Source: Bacteroides sp. (GTDB taxonomy: Bacteria > Bacteroidota > Bacteroidia > Bacteroidales > Muribaculaceae). From it: a stretch of 64,000 nt of DNA. How positions within the stretch are numbered: position 1 is the first letter of the stretch; each line of letters opens with the position of its first letter. The stretch is from assembly GCA_014802015.1 (NCBI GenBank), contig JAAVDB010000018.1, positions 58,322 through 122,321 on the forward strand. Direction: 5' to 3'. The translations under genes were made by a program, and so were the position numbers. Shown in pieces: positions 25,188-34,882 of the stretch. The notes below the pieces were generated by a model. It made no database searches. It was not told the origin of the DNA and saw nothing but the letters and a program-made list of their open reading frames with translations.

Positions 25188-26468
25188 TTATCCTATATAT
25201 GCTTTCTTGATTTTTTCTTCAGCAAACTCCTTAGTGATAACAAGTTCGTCGACCTTCTCGGAAGGTGTCTCATACATCGGATCAATCATAATGGTCTCTA
25301 CAATGGTGCGCAATCCGCGCGCTCCGAGCTTGTATTCTATAGCCTTATCGACGATAAATTCAAGTGTCTCGGGTGTGAACGTGAGTTTCACGCCATCCAT
25401 TGCAAACAGCTTTTCATACTGACGTATGATAGCATTCTTAGGCTCGGTCAGCACTTTGAGCAGAGCCTCGCGGTCGAGAGGATCAAGATGTACGAGCACC
25501 GGCAGACGTCCGATGATCTCGGGAATGAGTCCGAAGGATTTCAAATCCTGAGGAGCTATATATTTCAGATAGTTGTCAGAATCGATCTTGGAACGCTCTG
25601 CACGGCCTGTGAATCCGACCACGTGCGTATTGAGACGATGAGCGATCTTACGCTCGATGCCGTCAAACGCACCGCCGCAGATAAAGAGGATATTCTTCGT
25701 ATCAACGGCTATCATCTTCTGCTCGGGATGCTTGCGTCCACCGTTAGGCGGAACGTTGACAATAGAGCCTTCGAGCAGTTTCAGCAGACCCTGCTGCACT
25801 CCTTCGCCCGACACGTCACGGGTGATGGACGGGTTGTCGCCCTTACGGGCTATCTTATCAATCTCATCGATAAACACGATGCCACGTTCAGCCTTGGCCA
25901 CATCGTAATCGGCAGCCTGAAGCAGACGCACGAGCAGGCTCTCAATGTCCTCGCCTACATAACCGGCTTCGGTCAGCACGGTCGCGTCTACGATGGCAAA
26001 GGGCACATCAAGCTGACGGGCGATGGTCTTGGCAAGCAAAGTCTTACCCGTACCGGTCGGACCGACCATTATGATGTTGCTCTTCTCGATGTCGACATCA
26101 TCACGAGTCTGTGACAGACGTTTATAATGATTGTATACGGCTACCGAAAGATATTTCTTGGCGTCATCCTGACCGATCACGTACTGATTGAGGAAGTCGC
26201 AGATCTGACGTGGAGTAGGTATTTCGGTCTTCTCACCGGCATCCTCCGCCACATTCTTCTTAGCGCCTTTGGACGCAGGCTTTCCCTTAGCGTCCTCTCC
26301 GCTGAAATAGTCCTTCAGCAGGCCCTCGATCTGATCGACACACTCGCTGCAGATATAGGCATCACCCAGCGGACTCGGCACAAGAATATCGGTATAAGAG
26401 GGTTCCTTACCGCAAAACGAGCATTTCACGGACCCGTTACCACCGTTCTTATTTCCGGACTTAGCCAT
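25188..26468 (-). CDS. clpX: ATP-dependent Clp protease ATP-binding subunit ClpX
   Basis: ClpX unfolds tagged proteins and feeds them to ClpP. The 426-residue protein has an N-terminal zinc-binding domain (C16, C19, C40, C43), an Ala/Lys-rich hinge, and an AAA+ core. The core shows Walker A GPTGTGKT (136-143), the pore loop [11 protein letters not shown] and Walker [12 protein letters not shown]. The start codon shares one base with the clpP stop (TAATG), so the two are translationally coupled. Confidence 0.97.
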   Translation of the reverse strand: MAKSGNKNGGNGSVKCSFCGKEPSYTDILVPSPLGDAYICSECVDQIEGLLKDYFSGEDAKGKPASKGAKKNVAEDAGEKTEIPTPRQICDFLNQYVIGQDDAKKYLSVAVYNHYKRLSQTRDDVDIEKSNIIMVGPTGTGKTLLAKTIARQLDVPFAIVDATVLTEAGYVGEDIESLLVRLLQAADYDVAKAERGIVFIDEIDKIARKGDNPSITRDVSGEGVQQGLLKLLEGSIVNVPPNGGRKHPEQKMIAVDTKNILFICGGAFDGIERKIAHRLNTHVVGFTGRAERSKIDSDNYLKYIAPQDLKSFGLIPEIIGRLPVLVHLDPLDREALLKVLTEPKNAIIRQYEKLFAMDGVKLTFTPETLEFIVDKAIEYKLGARGLRTIVETIMIDPMYETPSEKVDELVITKEFAEEKIKKAYIG

Positions 26469-27154
26469 TATTTCTTTTCGGGAAGAAGTATGTTATCAAT
26501 CATGCCGTAATCCTTTGCCTCCTGAGCGGTCATCCAGTAGTCGCGGTCAGCATCGGCCTCGATACGGTCAAGTGACATGCCGGAATGATCGGCTATGATC
26601 TTATAGAGTTCAGCCTTATACTTGAGTATCTCGCGGGCGGTAATCTCGATGTCGGATGCCTGACCCTGAACTCCGCCGAGGGGCTGATGTATCATTACAC
26701 GCGAGTGAGGGAGGGCGAGACGCTTGCCCTGAGCACCTGCTACGAGGAGCACGGCTGCCATCGATGCGGCCATACCGATACAGATGGTCGACACGTCGCT
26801 CTTGATGTGCTGCATGGTGTCATACAGGCCGAGCCCGGCTATTACTGATCCGCCGGGCGAGTTGAGATAGATGGATATATCCTTACCGGGATCTACGGAG
26901 TCAAGATACAGTAGCTGGCCCTGCACCACGGTGGCGGTGTAATCGTTGACGTCAGTGCTGAGGAAGATGATACGGTCCATCATAAGACGCGAGAACACGT
27001 CCATCTGTGCGACATTGAGCTGACGCTCTTCTATAATGGTAGGAGAGATATATGACGAAGTGATCTGTGATGCCGCAGCCGACGTGTACTGGTCAAGTGC
27101 AAGTCCGTTCATACCCAGATGATGCACGGCATAGTTTCTAAAATCTTTATTCAT
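26468..27154 (-). CDS. clpP: ATP-dependent Clp protease proteolytic subunit ClpP
   Basis: ClpP is the tetradecameric serine peptidase of the Clp system. It is 228 residues with catalytic S131 (GMAASMAAVLL) and H156 (MIHQPLGG). The N-terminal extension before FLSTDVNDYTA is longer than in E. coli, where a propeptide is removed, and may likewise be processed. It heads the clpP-clpX-recQ string; trigger factor, often just upstream in Bacteroidales, is not here. I found no perfect promoter; a one-mismatch GATTTTTG lies at 27199-27206. Confidence 0.96.
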   Translation of the reverse strand: MNKDFRNYAVHHLGMNGLALDQYTSAAASQITSSYISPTIIEERQLNVAQMDVFSRLMMDRIIFLSTDVNDYTATVVQGQLLYLDSVDPGKDISIYLNSPGGSVIAGLGLYDTMQHIKSDVSTICIGMAASMAAVLLVAGAQGKRLALPHSRVMIHQPLGGVQGQASDIEITAREILKYKAELYKIIADHSGMSLDRIEADADRDYWMTAQEAKDYGMIDNILLPEKK

Positions 27155-27250
27155 AGTCTGTATTGTGTCTTTTTCTTATATTTGATAATGTAAAATTACA
27201 AAAATCCGATATTAAATGCAAGCATCGCACAAAAATTTTATGATAAATGT

Positions 27251-27281
27251 CGGGAGCCGGGGTTTAAGGCCCCGGCTCCCG
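27251..27281 (-). terminator. GC-rich terminator hairpin after the RNA methyltransferase gene
   Basis: A 12-base perfect inverted repeat (CGGGAGCCGGGG at 27251-27262 with 27270-27281) is followed on the minus strand by an AT-rich stretch ending in a T run. Confidence 0.75.
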
Positions 27282-27317
27282 AAAAATTATCGTAACTCAC
27301 GACCGATGACGGCCGTG

Positions 27318-27866
27318 TTATGACCGCGGCTCCACTACCGGTGCGATACGGGTGAAGAAATGCCAGATGGCTATGCCGCCTGATACGGATACATTAAGTG
27401 AATGTTTCGTGCCGAGCTGGGGGATCTCAAGACACACGTCACACTGATTGACCACCTCCTGCGCCACTCCGTTGACTTCGTGACCGAGCACGAGAGCGTA
27501 CCGGCGACCTTCCTGAGGATTGAAATCCTGAAGTTCAATACTGCCTTTGACCTGCTCAAGGCAACACAACGTGTATCCGTCACGCTGCAACGAGTCAATA
27601 CATTCGGCTGTGGATGGGAAATAGCTCCATTCGACCGAATCTTCGGCTCCGAGAGCTGTCTTGTGTATCTCAGGCGAGGGTGGGCATGCACTTATGCCAC
27701 AGAGCATTATCCGCTCGACAGCAAAAGCGTCGCAGGTGCGGAATATGGCACCTATATTATTGAGACTACGCACATTGTCGAGCACCACAGTCAGACGCAT
27801 CTTGTTCTGCCGGCGGAAATGCTCCACATCGACCCTATGCAGGTCCCAGATAGTTTTTTTATCCAT
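27318..27866 (-). CDS. SpoU/TrmH-family RNA 2'-O-methyltransferase
   Basis: 182 residues with the SPOUT knot motifs: LDNVRSLNNIGAIFRTCDAF (motif 1, with the conserved Asn/Arg), LVLGHEVNGV (motif 2) and IPQLGTKHSLNVSVSGGIAIWH (motif 3). It transfers a methyl from S-adenosylmethionine to a ribose 2'-OH in tRNA or rRNA. It lacks the extra N-terminal domain of RlmB; TrmH-like or TrmL-like specificity cannot be separated here. It starts 27 bases after the secreted-protein gene on the same strand. Confidence 0.88.
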   Translation of the reverse strand: MDKKTIWDLHRVDVEHFRRQNKMRLTVVLDNVRSLNNIGAIFRTCDAFAVERIMLCGISACPPSPEIHKTALGAEDSVEWSYFPSTAECIDSLQRDGYTLCCLEQVKGSIELQDFNPQEGRRYALVLGHEVNGVAQEVVNQCDVCLEIPQLGTKHSLNVSVSGGIAIWHFFTRIAPVVEPRS

Positions 27867-27893
27867 TCAATTTACGGTGTATGACTCCGGCTA

Positions 27894-28928
27894 TCAGAGT
27901 CCGAATGTTAGCGTTGTAAGGAATCGACCCGGCTGACCGGCTCCGAACGAGAGCGTCACATATCCGTTATTACCTCCGAACCATGTCGCCGACATCGCGC
28001 CTGCGGCATTGTTCACCGACACAGGCGTACCGTATGTCCTGACGAGTGAGGAGTACACGGCATTGTAACGGCTCAGATCATAACCCGGAGTGGAGTAATA
28101 GAAACTTGACGCATCAAGGCCACCGTTTCCGTAATAGAGCGCGCCGTCGGTCCATACATAATTCAACACCGGGACATTGCGCAGATACACGATGTCATTG
28201 GCATACCCATCAACCGTATAACCGGAGTTATACAGATGGTCAAGCGAGATGTTGAACGCTGCGCCGAATGCCAGTCCGAGCACTCCACGGATTACAGGAA
28301 TGCCGGGGCGGGGACGCCATGCGGGCGGTGGCACCGGGCGATAAGCAGGACGGGATATTACCGGCCGGAAGGGACGGTGAGGTGGAGCGATCATCGGCGG
28401 ACGTGCGGATGCAGAGCCGGGTCTGTGCACAACCCCGGGACGATTTGCCACACCCGGTCTGTTGATACCGGGGACAGGACGTGCCGGTGCGGCGGGCGTA
28501 GGCCTCACCTCGGGACGATGGTTATTACCGGCTCCTACCGACGGACGGTTGTGATTACCGCTCACACCCGGACGACCTGATGTACCGACATTGGGTCGTG
28601 TATTATTAGCGGGTTTGTTGACCGGCTTATTATTCCCTACCGCTGGACGGTGGTTGTTATTATTGCTACCAGTCGAGGGCACACCGGCCGGACGGTTGTT
28701 ATGATTACCGTTGTGGCTGTTTCCAGTATTGGGACGCGAGCCATGATTGCCGCTGTTGCCGCCACCGAGTCTGGGGCGACCGGATGTACCTGTACGATTG
28801 TCTCCGTGCGTACGCTCCGTACGGTTATTATTACCGCGGTCACCCTGATGACGCTGGGCATACATCGCAGGGGCAGTCATTGACATCATTGCCAAGACAA
28901 ACATGACTGAACGAAGAATCTTTTTCAT
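27894..28928 (-). CDS. Secreted Asn/Gly/Pro/Arg-rich low-complexity protein with a folded C-terminal domain
   Basis: A clear signal peptide (about residues 1-24, ending MYAQ) is followed by about 185 residues almost wholly Asn, Gly, Arg, Pro, His and Ser. This part contains loose repeats such as GRPxxGxxG, NHNNRPxxG and PGVANRPGV, and turns proline-rich (RPxPPPAWRPRPG). The last 130 residues look folded, with many Tyr/Gly/Asn (YNSGYTVDGYANDIVYLRNVPVLNYVW) and a hydrophobic stretch before them (VIRGVLGLAFGAAF). No enzyme motif recognised. Composition suggests a cell-surface or matrix-binding role. It lies 129 bases past thiL and 27 before the methyltransferase. Confidence 0.75.
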   Translation of the reverse strand: MKKILRSVMFVLAMMSMTAPAMYAQRHQGDRGNNNRTERTHGDNRTGTSGRPRLGGGNSGNHGSRPNTGNSHNGNHNNRPAGVPSTGSNNNNHRPAVGNNKPVNKPANNTRPNVGTSGRPGVSGNHNRPSVGAGNNHRPEVRPTPAAPARPVPGINRPGVANRPGVVHRPGSASARPPMIAPPHRPFRPVISRPAYRPVPPPAWRPRPGIPVIRGVLGLAFGAAFNISLDHLYNSGYTVDGYANDIVYLRNVPVLNYVWTDGALYYGNGGLDASSFYYSTPGYDLSRYNAVYSSLVRTYGTPVSVNNAAGAMSATWFGGNNGYVTLSFGAGQPGRFLTTLTFGL

Positions 28929-29057
28929 GATTACTACGATTATATTAGCGTTAACAATATCAAGGCCTTTAATGTTTAGAGCATCTGATCAGCCAAAGGT
29001 TTAAAGCGACCGGTCAGCTTTTGTACTCTCAGAGACAATATCACAAGGCAAAACATC

Positions 29058-30074
29058 TTATTTCAAAGGATTCCATCCTTGTGCCTGAAGGGGTATCTCC
29101 GTGCCGTCACGTGTCACCATGGCACATCCGAGCGATGGCTTGGTGATGTGTCCGATAACCTTCACGCCCGGCAGATCCTTGACCTTGTCATGGTAGTGAA
29201 GGGGCACGGTGAACAGCAGTTCGTAATCCTCACCGCCGTTGAGTGCGGCCGTGACGACGTTCATTCCTATCTCCTCAGCCATTACGGCGGTCTGGTAATC
29301 GATAGGTATACGCTCCTCAAACACCCGGCAACCTACATCACTGTTCTTACAGATGTGCATAAGTTCGGAACTGAGACCGTCACTGACATCCATCATAGAT
29401 GTCGGCACGATGCCGGCCTCGGCAAGTTCACGCACGATATCACGACGAGCCTCGGGCTTGAGCTGGCGCTCGACGATGTATTCTTTACCTCCGAAGTTAG
29501 GGATAAAATCTTTCTGACCTGCCGATGCGGCCTTTTCACGCTCAAGCAGCTGCAGACCCATGTAAGCCGCACCGAGGTCGCCGGACACACAGATCAGGTC
29601 GGTATCCTTCGCGCCGGAGCGGGTGACGATCTTATCGGTCGGGGCGTCACCTATACAGGTGATGGATATTACAAGTCCCTGACGCGATGATGTGGTGTCT
29701 CCACCTACGAGATCCACACCATATATCTCACACGCCAGGCGTATGCCGCTGTAAAGTTCCTCGATGTGTTCGACTGTAAAACGGCTCGAAATGCCGAGCG
29801 ACACCGTAATCTGACGCGGTGTACCGTTCATGGCATACACATCCGAGAAATTCACTACAGCCGACTTGTAACCGAGATGTTTGAGCGGCACGTATGTGAG
29901 ATCAAAATGTACGCCTTCAAGCAGAAGGTCGGTCGTGACAAGCGTGTCGGTATCATTATTACGTATGACGGCACAGTCATCACCTACCCCTCTGACGGTC
30001 GAACTATTGACTGTAGGAAGATTCTGAGTGAGCCGGTCTATAAGGCCGAACTCTCCAAGCTGTGATATTTCCAT
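29058..30074 (-). CDS. thiL: Thiamine-monophosphate kinase
   Basis: ThiL phosphorylates thiamine monophosphate to thiamine diphosphate with ATP, the last step of the cofactor pathway. The 338-residue protein has the ThiL/PurM-fold marks: N-terminal GEFGLIDRL, GDDCAV, TTDLLLEGVHF, the metal-binding NFSDVYAMNG, LVGGDTTSS and MDVSDGLSSEL, then NGGEDYELLFT. It is the last gene of the sppA-lpxK-pnp-thiL run, 15 bases after pnp. No TPP riboswitch is visible. Confidence 0.94.
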   Translation of the reverse strand: MEISQLGEFGLIDRLTQNLPTVNSSTVRGVGDDCAVIRNNDTDTLVTTDLLLEGVHFDLTYVPLKHLGYKSAVVNFSDVYAMNGTPRQITVSLGISSRFTVEHIEELYSGIRLACEIYGVDLVGGDTTSSRQGLVISITCIGDAPTDKIVTRSGAKDTDLICVSGDLGAAYMGLQLLEREKAASAGQKDFIPNFGGKEYIVERQLKPEARRDIVRELAEAGIVPTSMMDVSDGLSSELMHICKNSDVGCRVFEERIPIDYQTAVMAEEIGMNVVTAALNGGEDYELLFTVPLHYHDKVKDLPGVKVIGHITKPSLGCAMVTRDGTEIPLQAQGWNPLK

Positions 30075-30089
30075 ATTACAATGTAATTA

Positions 30090-30902
30090 TCAGCAACGGT
30101 TGACGAGTTCTTTCATTATCTCAAGACATTTGGGCTGAGCTATGACTGCCGCCTGCTGTACCTCCTCATGAGTAGGAACCTGCTTGACATCCTTACCGCC
30201 GAGATCGGTGATAACGGATATGCCGTAGACACGCATACCTGCATGGTTGGCTACGATGACCTCGGGAACAGTCGACATACCTACGCAGTCACCTCCGATA
30301 ATACGATAGAACTCGTACTCGGCGGGAGTCTCGAATGTCGGGCCTGTAACGCCGACATAAACACCGTGCATAAGACGTATGCCCTTCTCGCGCGCTATCT
30401 CATCGGCAAGACGTATCAGCTCAGGATCGTAAGCGTATGTCATGGCGGGGAAGCGGGTGCCCAGCTCGGGATAATTGCGGCCGCGCAGAGGATGCTCGGG
30501 GAACAGGTTGATATGGTCGGTAATGGTCATTACATCTCCTACCTCAAACTCCTTGTTCATGCCTCCCGATGCGTTGGACACAAACAGTGTGTCGACACCG
30601 AGCGCCTTGAAGACACGTACCGGAAATGTCACGGTCTTCATGTCATATCCTTCATAATAATGGAAACGACCCTGCATGGCTATGACCGGCTTTGAGCCGA
30701 GTTTGCCGAAGATAAGATTGCCGCTGTGGCCTTCGACCGTCGAAACGGGGAAGTTAGGAATATCGCTGTAGGGTATGAATTTCTTATCGGTGATGTGATC
30801 CACAAGCGGACCGAGTCCGGTGCCGAGGATAATAGCCGTCGTAGGCATTTCAGAGACTTGCGAACGCAGATATTCTGCCGTCTGATTTATTTTTTCCAGC
30901 AT
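30090..30902 (-). CDS. Purine-nucleoside phosphorylase
   Basis: This trimeric-type (PNP/MTAP family) enzyme splits purine nucleosides with phosphate. Motifs: ILGTGLGPL near the start, EGHSGNL, the phosphate-binding GRFHYYEGY, SNASGGMN, and VTGPTFETPAEYEFYR. The open frame reaches 30962, but ATG 30902 (MLEKINQTAEYLRSQ) matches the family N-terminus and gives 270 residues, the usual length. It follows lpxK in the same operon. E. coli-type DeoD (hexameric) is excluded by these motifs. Confidence 0.92.
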   Translation of the reverse strand: MLEKINQTAEYLRSQVSEMPTTAIILGTGLGPLVDHITDKKFIPYSDIPNFPVSTVEGHSGNLIFGKLGSKPVIAMQGRFHYYEGYDMKTVTFPVRVFKALGVDTLFVSNASGGMNKEFEVGDVMTITDHINLFPEHPLRGRNYPELGTRFPAMTYAYDPELIRLADEIAREKGIRLMHGVYVGVTGPTFETPAEYEFYRIIGGDCVGMSTVPEVIVANHAGMRVYGISVITDLGGKDVKQVPTHEEVQQAAVIAQPKCLEIMKELVNRC

Positions 30903-30968
30903 GATCAAGGGGGTATTATATTTTAGTAATAATCCGGCTGACATGACCCGCGGTCGGGCCACATCGCG

Positions 30969-32069
30969 TCATGATTTGAACAATCGTGAATCGCTTATGG
31001 TTTTCTCGATGCACTGCTCGAACGGCATTTCATTCGAGCGGTTGATGAAGTCGACCTTAATCGGCACATAGAATATCTTTGACTTCAGTGCATGCGGGAA
31101 ATAAGGATTGTTGAACAGGCGCACGGCATCCTTCTCCGTAGTCACTATGAATTTTTCATTGCCCGGCAGGAGTTTGAATTCCTTTTCAATCTCCTCCATA
31201 TCGGATGACGTAAAGTTGTGGTGGTCACCAAAACGTTTCAACCTCACCTTGGCCTTGCGGCGTCGCAGGAACCGTGAGAAAGGTTTGGGATTGGCCACGC
31301 CGGTAACGACGAGCAGAGGTGTCCCGGGGACAAGGGTATCAAACGAAGGAATGCTATCGACCGCGTCAGGAAATACCGGGACAAGATGTCCGTAATTGTA
31401 ACGCGAAAAGTATAATTTCTGGAACGGGAAAAGATTGATATTCTCCTCAAAGATGCGATACTGCATCGGCTTCATGTCAGGCGGACACTTGGTGACGACA
31501 ACAATATCTGCACGATTGAGCGATGAACGCGATTCGCGCAGACGTCCGTATGGCAAGAGACTATCCTTGAACACTGGTCGGTTATATTCGGTGAGGACTA
31601 TCGACACCGTGGGCTTGACATAACGGTGCTGGAAAGCATCGTCGAGCAGTATGAGGTCAATTTTGGGATTGATCTCCAGCATACGGTTGATGCCGTCGAC
31701 ACGTTTTTCGCAGACTGCCACGGTGACCTTCGGACCGAATTTGCGGTATATCTGGTAAGACTCATCCCCTATGTCCTCGGGGCGCGACTGCGGAGTGGCA
31801 AGCACGAATCCCTTGGTGGCACGCTTATATCCGCGTGACAGGACGCCTATATTATAGTTGTCCATAAGGGCTTCGACTATGTATTCTACGTGCGGCGTCT
31901 TGCCAGTTCCCCCCATAGCGACATTGCCGACAACGACTACAGGTACCTTAAATTCCTGTTGTTTGAGTATACCCTGATCAAACAGGCGGTTGCGTATCGC
32001 CACCCCAAGCCCGTAGAGCTTTGAGATAGGATAGAGCAGCATTATTGACAACAGACGGTTGCGAGCCAT
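30969..32069 (-). CDS. lpxK: Tetraacyldisaccharide 4'-kinase (lipid A biosynthesis)
   Basis: LpxK phosphorylates the lipid A disaccharide precursor at the 4' position on the inner membrane. The 366-residue protein opens with a membrane-associated hydrophobic helix. It carries the P-loop GNVAMGGTGKT (48-58) and the family blocks GVLSRGYKR, GDESYQIYRKFG, LDDAFQHRYVK and LLPYGRLRESRSSL. It lies 38 bases after sppA and before pnp. Confidence 0.94.
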   Translation of the reverse strand: MARNRLLSIMLLYPISKLYGLGVAIRNRLFDQGILKQQEFKVPVVVVGNVAMGGTGKTPHVEYIVEALMDNYNIGVLSRGYKRATKGFVLATPQSRPEDIGDESYQIYRKFGPKVTVAVCEKRVDGINRMLEINPKIDLILLDDAFQHRYVKPTVSIVLTEYNRPVFKDSLLPYGRLRESRSSLNRADIVVVTKCPPDMKPMQYRIFEENINLFPFQKLYFSRYNYGHLVPVFPDAVDSIPSFDTLVPGTPLLVVTGVANPKPFSRFLRRRKAKVRLKRFGDHHNFTSSDMEEIEKEFKLLPGNEKFIVTTEKDAVRLFNNPYFPHALKSKIFYVPIKVDFINRSNEMPFEQCIEKTISDSRLFKS

Positions 32070-32107
32070 TTATTCAGGGAGATTTATTTGAGATTGATTA
32101 TATCGTG

Positions 32108-33889
32108 TCAGAGATTTATTTCAAACGGTTCCATACGTGTTTGCAGGACTGATATACCTTTGATACGGGCGAGTGTCTCATAGATGGTAGCCATCTCTCC
32201 GAGTTCGGAGCGCACCATCCTCGTCTTCAGATCGGTCCCCGCCTCAAGCAGTATGTCATACCATTTATCTTTACGCTCGGGATAGTTGCGTATGGTCCAT
32301 GTCGAGGCGCCGAGCCGTTCGGCCATTCCGGCCACTGCATCATCCAGACCTCCGAGCTCATCCACGAGTCCGAGTTTCAGAGCCTCGGCCCCGTCCCATA
32401 CCCGTCCTTCGGCAATGGCTTTGATCGAATCCTGGCTCATGCCGCGTCCGGCAGCGCATCGGGATGTGAACAGTTCATATCCGCGGTCCACATATCCCTG
32501 CATGGCCTCGCGCTGTGCGGGAGTCATAGGCTGGAGTATGGTAGGCATCATTCCGCCGGGATTGGTCGAGACAGTAGAGGTTGTTATGCCTATCTTGTCA
32601 GCCATCAGACCGCTCACGTCGGGTATCAGGCCAAAAATTCCGATCGAACCGGTGAGCGTCACAGGGCGAGCATATATACGGTCTGCTCCACAGGATATGT
32701 AGTATCCGCCCGATGCGGCGTAATCGGCCATTGACACATAGAACGGTTTACCTGTCAAAGCTTTCCATTGTTCAAGTGCCTCCCATATCTGTTCGGAAGC
32801 GAATGCGGAGCCTCCGCCGGAATTGACATACATTACCAGACCGTCAATATCATCATCTTCCGCCAGATCAAGAATCTGGGGAACGATCTTCGCGGCAACT
32901 ATGCCTTCACCCGCTTCGTCCGTAATATCCCCGCATGCATACAGTACGGCTATCTCGGCTCCACGGCCGTCACCTTTCTTATCTATATTCTGAACGGTGC
33001 AATACTCGGCCGGAGTAACGGGTGTGAGATCATTCACATCACTCTTACCCGTCATGGAGGCGATAAGTTCATCAAACTCATGGCGATACATCATGCCATC
33101 AACCATGCCGGCCTTTACATAGTCGGCTGTCGGCATTGCATAGACCGATGAGTTGGCCCAGCCGTTGACAGTGTCAATGCTGACTCCACGCCCCTCGGCC
33201 ATCTGTGATGCCACCTCTGCCCAGATATTGGTCAGGAACAGCTCCTGCTGTTCACGGGCTGGAGCGCTGATGCCGTCAAGTATATACGGCTCGACAGCAC
33301 TCTTATAAGTACCGACCTTGACAACCTGCATCTTCACGCCGAGATTATCAAGAAGTTTTTTGAAATACAGTCCGGTCGATGACAGTCCGCTGACCGCAAC
33401 CTGACCGATGGGGTTGATATATACCGAATCGGCGGCAGTAGCGATATAGTAATCACCCTGTGTGTATATGTCAGCATAGGAATATATCCATTTAGACGGA
33501 GCCTCAGACTTGAAATACCTGAGCGCGCTTACCACGGCCTGACGTCCCGCGAGACCGAGCTGCGAGCCGCGGCAGTCAAGTACGATACCTCCGATACGGT
33601 CGTCATTTGCGGCGGTGCGTATGGCTCCGACTATCTCGTCAAGCCCTTGCGTACGATTATCTTCACCGCGCAATACACCCACCGGATCGAGTTGTCCGGG
33701 GCGGTCGGTAATCTCTCCGACAAGTGTCAGCTCCAGATAGCTGTCCGACTTCACCTGCACTGACTTAACGCCGTTCAGCGTCGAGACACCGGCAGCAACG
33801 ACTACGAGCATCAGTCCGACGAATATAATAAACAGCGATAACCATATCCCTGCAAGTGTGCCTAAAAACGCGAGGAAAAATTTCTTCAT
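32108..33889 (-). CDS. sppA: Signal peptide peptidase SppA, long (67K) type
   Basis: SppA is a membrane-bound serine protease that digests leftover signal peptides. The 593-residue protein has one N-terminal membrane segment (about 7-33) and two tandem SppA domains. The catalytic lysine is K196 in GTYKSAVEPY and the serine S393 in DYAASGGYYIS, giving the Ser/Lys dyad split across the halves as in the E. coli enzyme. It opens the sppA-lpxK-pnp-thiL operon; a full consensus promoter lies 27-58 bases upstream. Confidence 0.95.
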   Translation of the reverse strand: MKKFFLAFLGTLAGIWLSLFIIFVGLMLVVVAAGVSTLNGVKSVQVKSDSYLELTLVGEITDRPGQLDPVGVLRGEDNRTQGLDEIVGAIRTAANDDRIGGIVLDCRGSQLGLAGRQAVVSALRYFKSEAPSKWIYSYADIYTQGDYYIATAADSVYINPIGQVAVSGLSSTGLYFKKLLDNLGVKMQVVKVGTYKSAVEPYILDGISAPAREQQELFLTNIWAEVASQMAEGRGVSIDTVNGWANSSVYAMPTADYVKAGMVDGMMYRHEFDELIASMTGKSDVNDLTPVTPAEYCTVQNIDKKGDGRGAEIAVLYACGDITDEAGEGIVAAKIVPQILDLAEDDDIDGLVMYVNSGGGSAFASEQIWEALEQWKALTGKPFYVSMADYAASGGYYISCGADRIYARPVTLTGSIGIFGLIPDVSGLMADKIGITTSTVSTNPGGMMPTILQPMTPAQREAMQGYVDRGYELFTSRCAAGRGMSQDSIKAIAEGRVWDGAEALKLGLVDELGGLDDAVAGMAERLGASTWTIRNYPERKDKWYDILLEAGTDLKTRMVRSELGEMATIYETLARIKGISVLQTRMEPFEINL

Positions 33890-33915
33890 GTAACTTTAGA
33901 AACCGTAATACCCCA

Positions 33916-33947
33916 CAAAATTAACATAACTCCCGCTGATTTACAAA
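33916..33947 (-). promoter_or_regulatory. Promoter of the sppA operon
   Basis: On the minus strand TTTG (33944-33947), 20 bases, TAATTTTG (33916-33923), matching the pattern; the sppA start is 26 bases below the -7 box. Confidence 0.75.
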
Positions 33948-34029
33948 TAATTCAAAAATTATTTATAAATATGTGTTAATATACAATCTTTCGCAAAGTC
34001 CGGATTATGCGATAAATGATACTTTTTAC

Positions 34030-34037
34030 TACCTTTG
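34030..34037 (+). promoter_or_regulatory. -7 box of mazG
   Basis: TACCTTTG is a perfect -7 box. It lies downstream of the in-frame ATG at 34016, which rules that codon out as the start and supports ATG 34058. Confidence 0.7.
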
Positions 34038-34057
34038 CACACAAACCAAAAATTGTC

Positions 34058-34882
34058 ATGCATAACAGACAGGAAAAGTTAGAGGCCCTCGGACGTGTCA
34101 TCGACACCCTCGATATACTGCGGGTCAAATGCCCCTGGGATGCAAAACAGACCAATGAGTCGTTGCGCCCGAATACTATCGAGGAGGTCTACGAACTGTG
34201 CGACGCCCTTATAAAAGAGGATAACGCCAACATACGCAAGGAACTCGGCGACGTATTGCTGCACGTACTCTTCTACGCCAAAATCGGCGAGGAAAAGGGT
34301 GCGTTTGATATTGCCGATGTATGCGACGCTCTTAATACCAAACTTATATACCGTCATCCGCACGTGTTCGGCGACACTTCGATCAATTCGACCGACGATG
34401 TGCTCAAGAACTGGGAAGAGCTCAAGCTAAAGGAGAAGGGTGGTAACAAGACCGTTCTCTCGGGTGTGCCGACGGCTCTTCCGGCCATGATAAAGGCTGA
34501 ACGTATAACGGAGAAAGCGGCTAACGTCGGCTTTGACTGGCAGAAGCGCGAAGACGTATGGGATAAAGTACGTGAGGAAATCTCTGAGTTTGCCGAGGCC
34601 GCCGAGTCCATGGACGAGGCCGAGCGCGAGGCCGAGATGGGCGATGTACTGTTTGCCGTCATCAACGCGGCACGCCTGTACGGTATCAATTCCGAGAACG
34701 CGCTTGAGAAAACCAATAAGAAATTCATACGCCGTTTCAACCACATCGAGCGCCGTGCCGCCGAGAGTGGACGTGCCATCAAGGAGCTTACGCTCGCCGA
34801 GATGGATGCACTGTGGGATGAAGCCAAACGTATGGAGTCACAATCAGCCACCGACTCATCCGACTCTGACAGCCGCTCATGA
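34058..34882 (+). CDS. mazG: Nucleoside triphosphate pyrophosphohydrolase MazG
   Basis: MazG hydrolyses (d)NTPs to monophosphates and pyrophosphate. It has two MazG domains with metal-binding E-x-x-E...E-x-x-D sets (NTIEEVYELCDAL...RKELGDVLLHVLFY; EEISEFAEAAE...AEMGDVLFAVINAARL). The motif CPWDAKQTNESLRP is diagnostic. ATG 34058 gives 274 residues; the upstream ATG lies before the promoter box. A Ser/Asp-rich tail (SATDSSDSDSRS) ends the protein. The stop overlaps the next start (ATGA), so the nuclease-like gene is translated in coupling. Confidence 0.93.
   Translation: MHNRQEKLEALGRVIDTLDILRVKCPWDAKQTNESLRPNTIEEVYELCDALIKEDNANIRKELGDVLLHVLFYAKIGEEKGAFDIADVCDALNTKLIYRHPHVFGDTSINSTDDVLKNWEELKLKEKGGNKTVLSGVPTALPAMIKAERITEKAANVGFDWQKREDVWDKVREEISEFAEAAESMDEAEREAEMGDVLFAVINAARLYGINSENALEKTNKKFIRRFNHIERRAAESGRAIKELTLAEMDALWDEAKRMESQSATDSSDSDSRS

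Noticed and set aside
25059..26114. 351-codon frame opposite clpX
   Set aside because: Long antisense frame over a highly conserved gene; no domain or signal, composition reflects clpX.
28929..29057. Consensus promoter for the low-complexity secreted protein
   Set aside because: The best candidate (AACCTTTG on the minus strand at 28994-29001) has a mismatch and no upstream TTTG at the right distance.
30903..30962. N-terminal extension of purine-nucleoside phosphorylase
   Set aside because: Extra 20 residues lack homology; MLEKINQ is the conserved start.
34016..34057. Upstream ATG of mazG as start
   Set aside because: The TACCTTTG promoter box lies between it and the family N-terminus.
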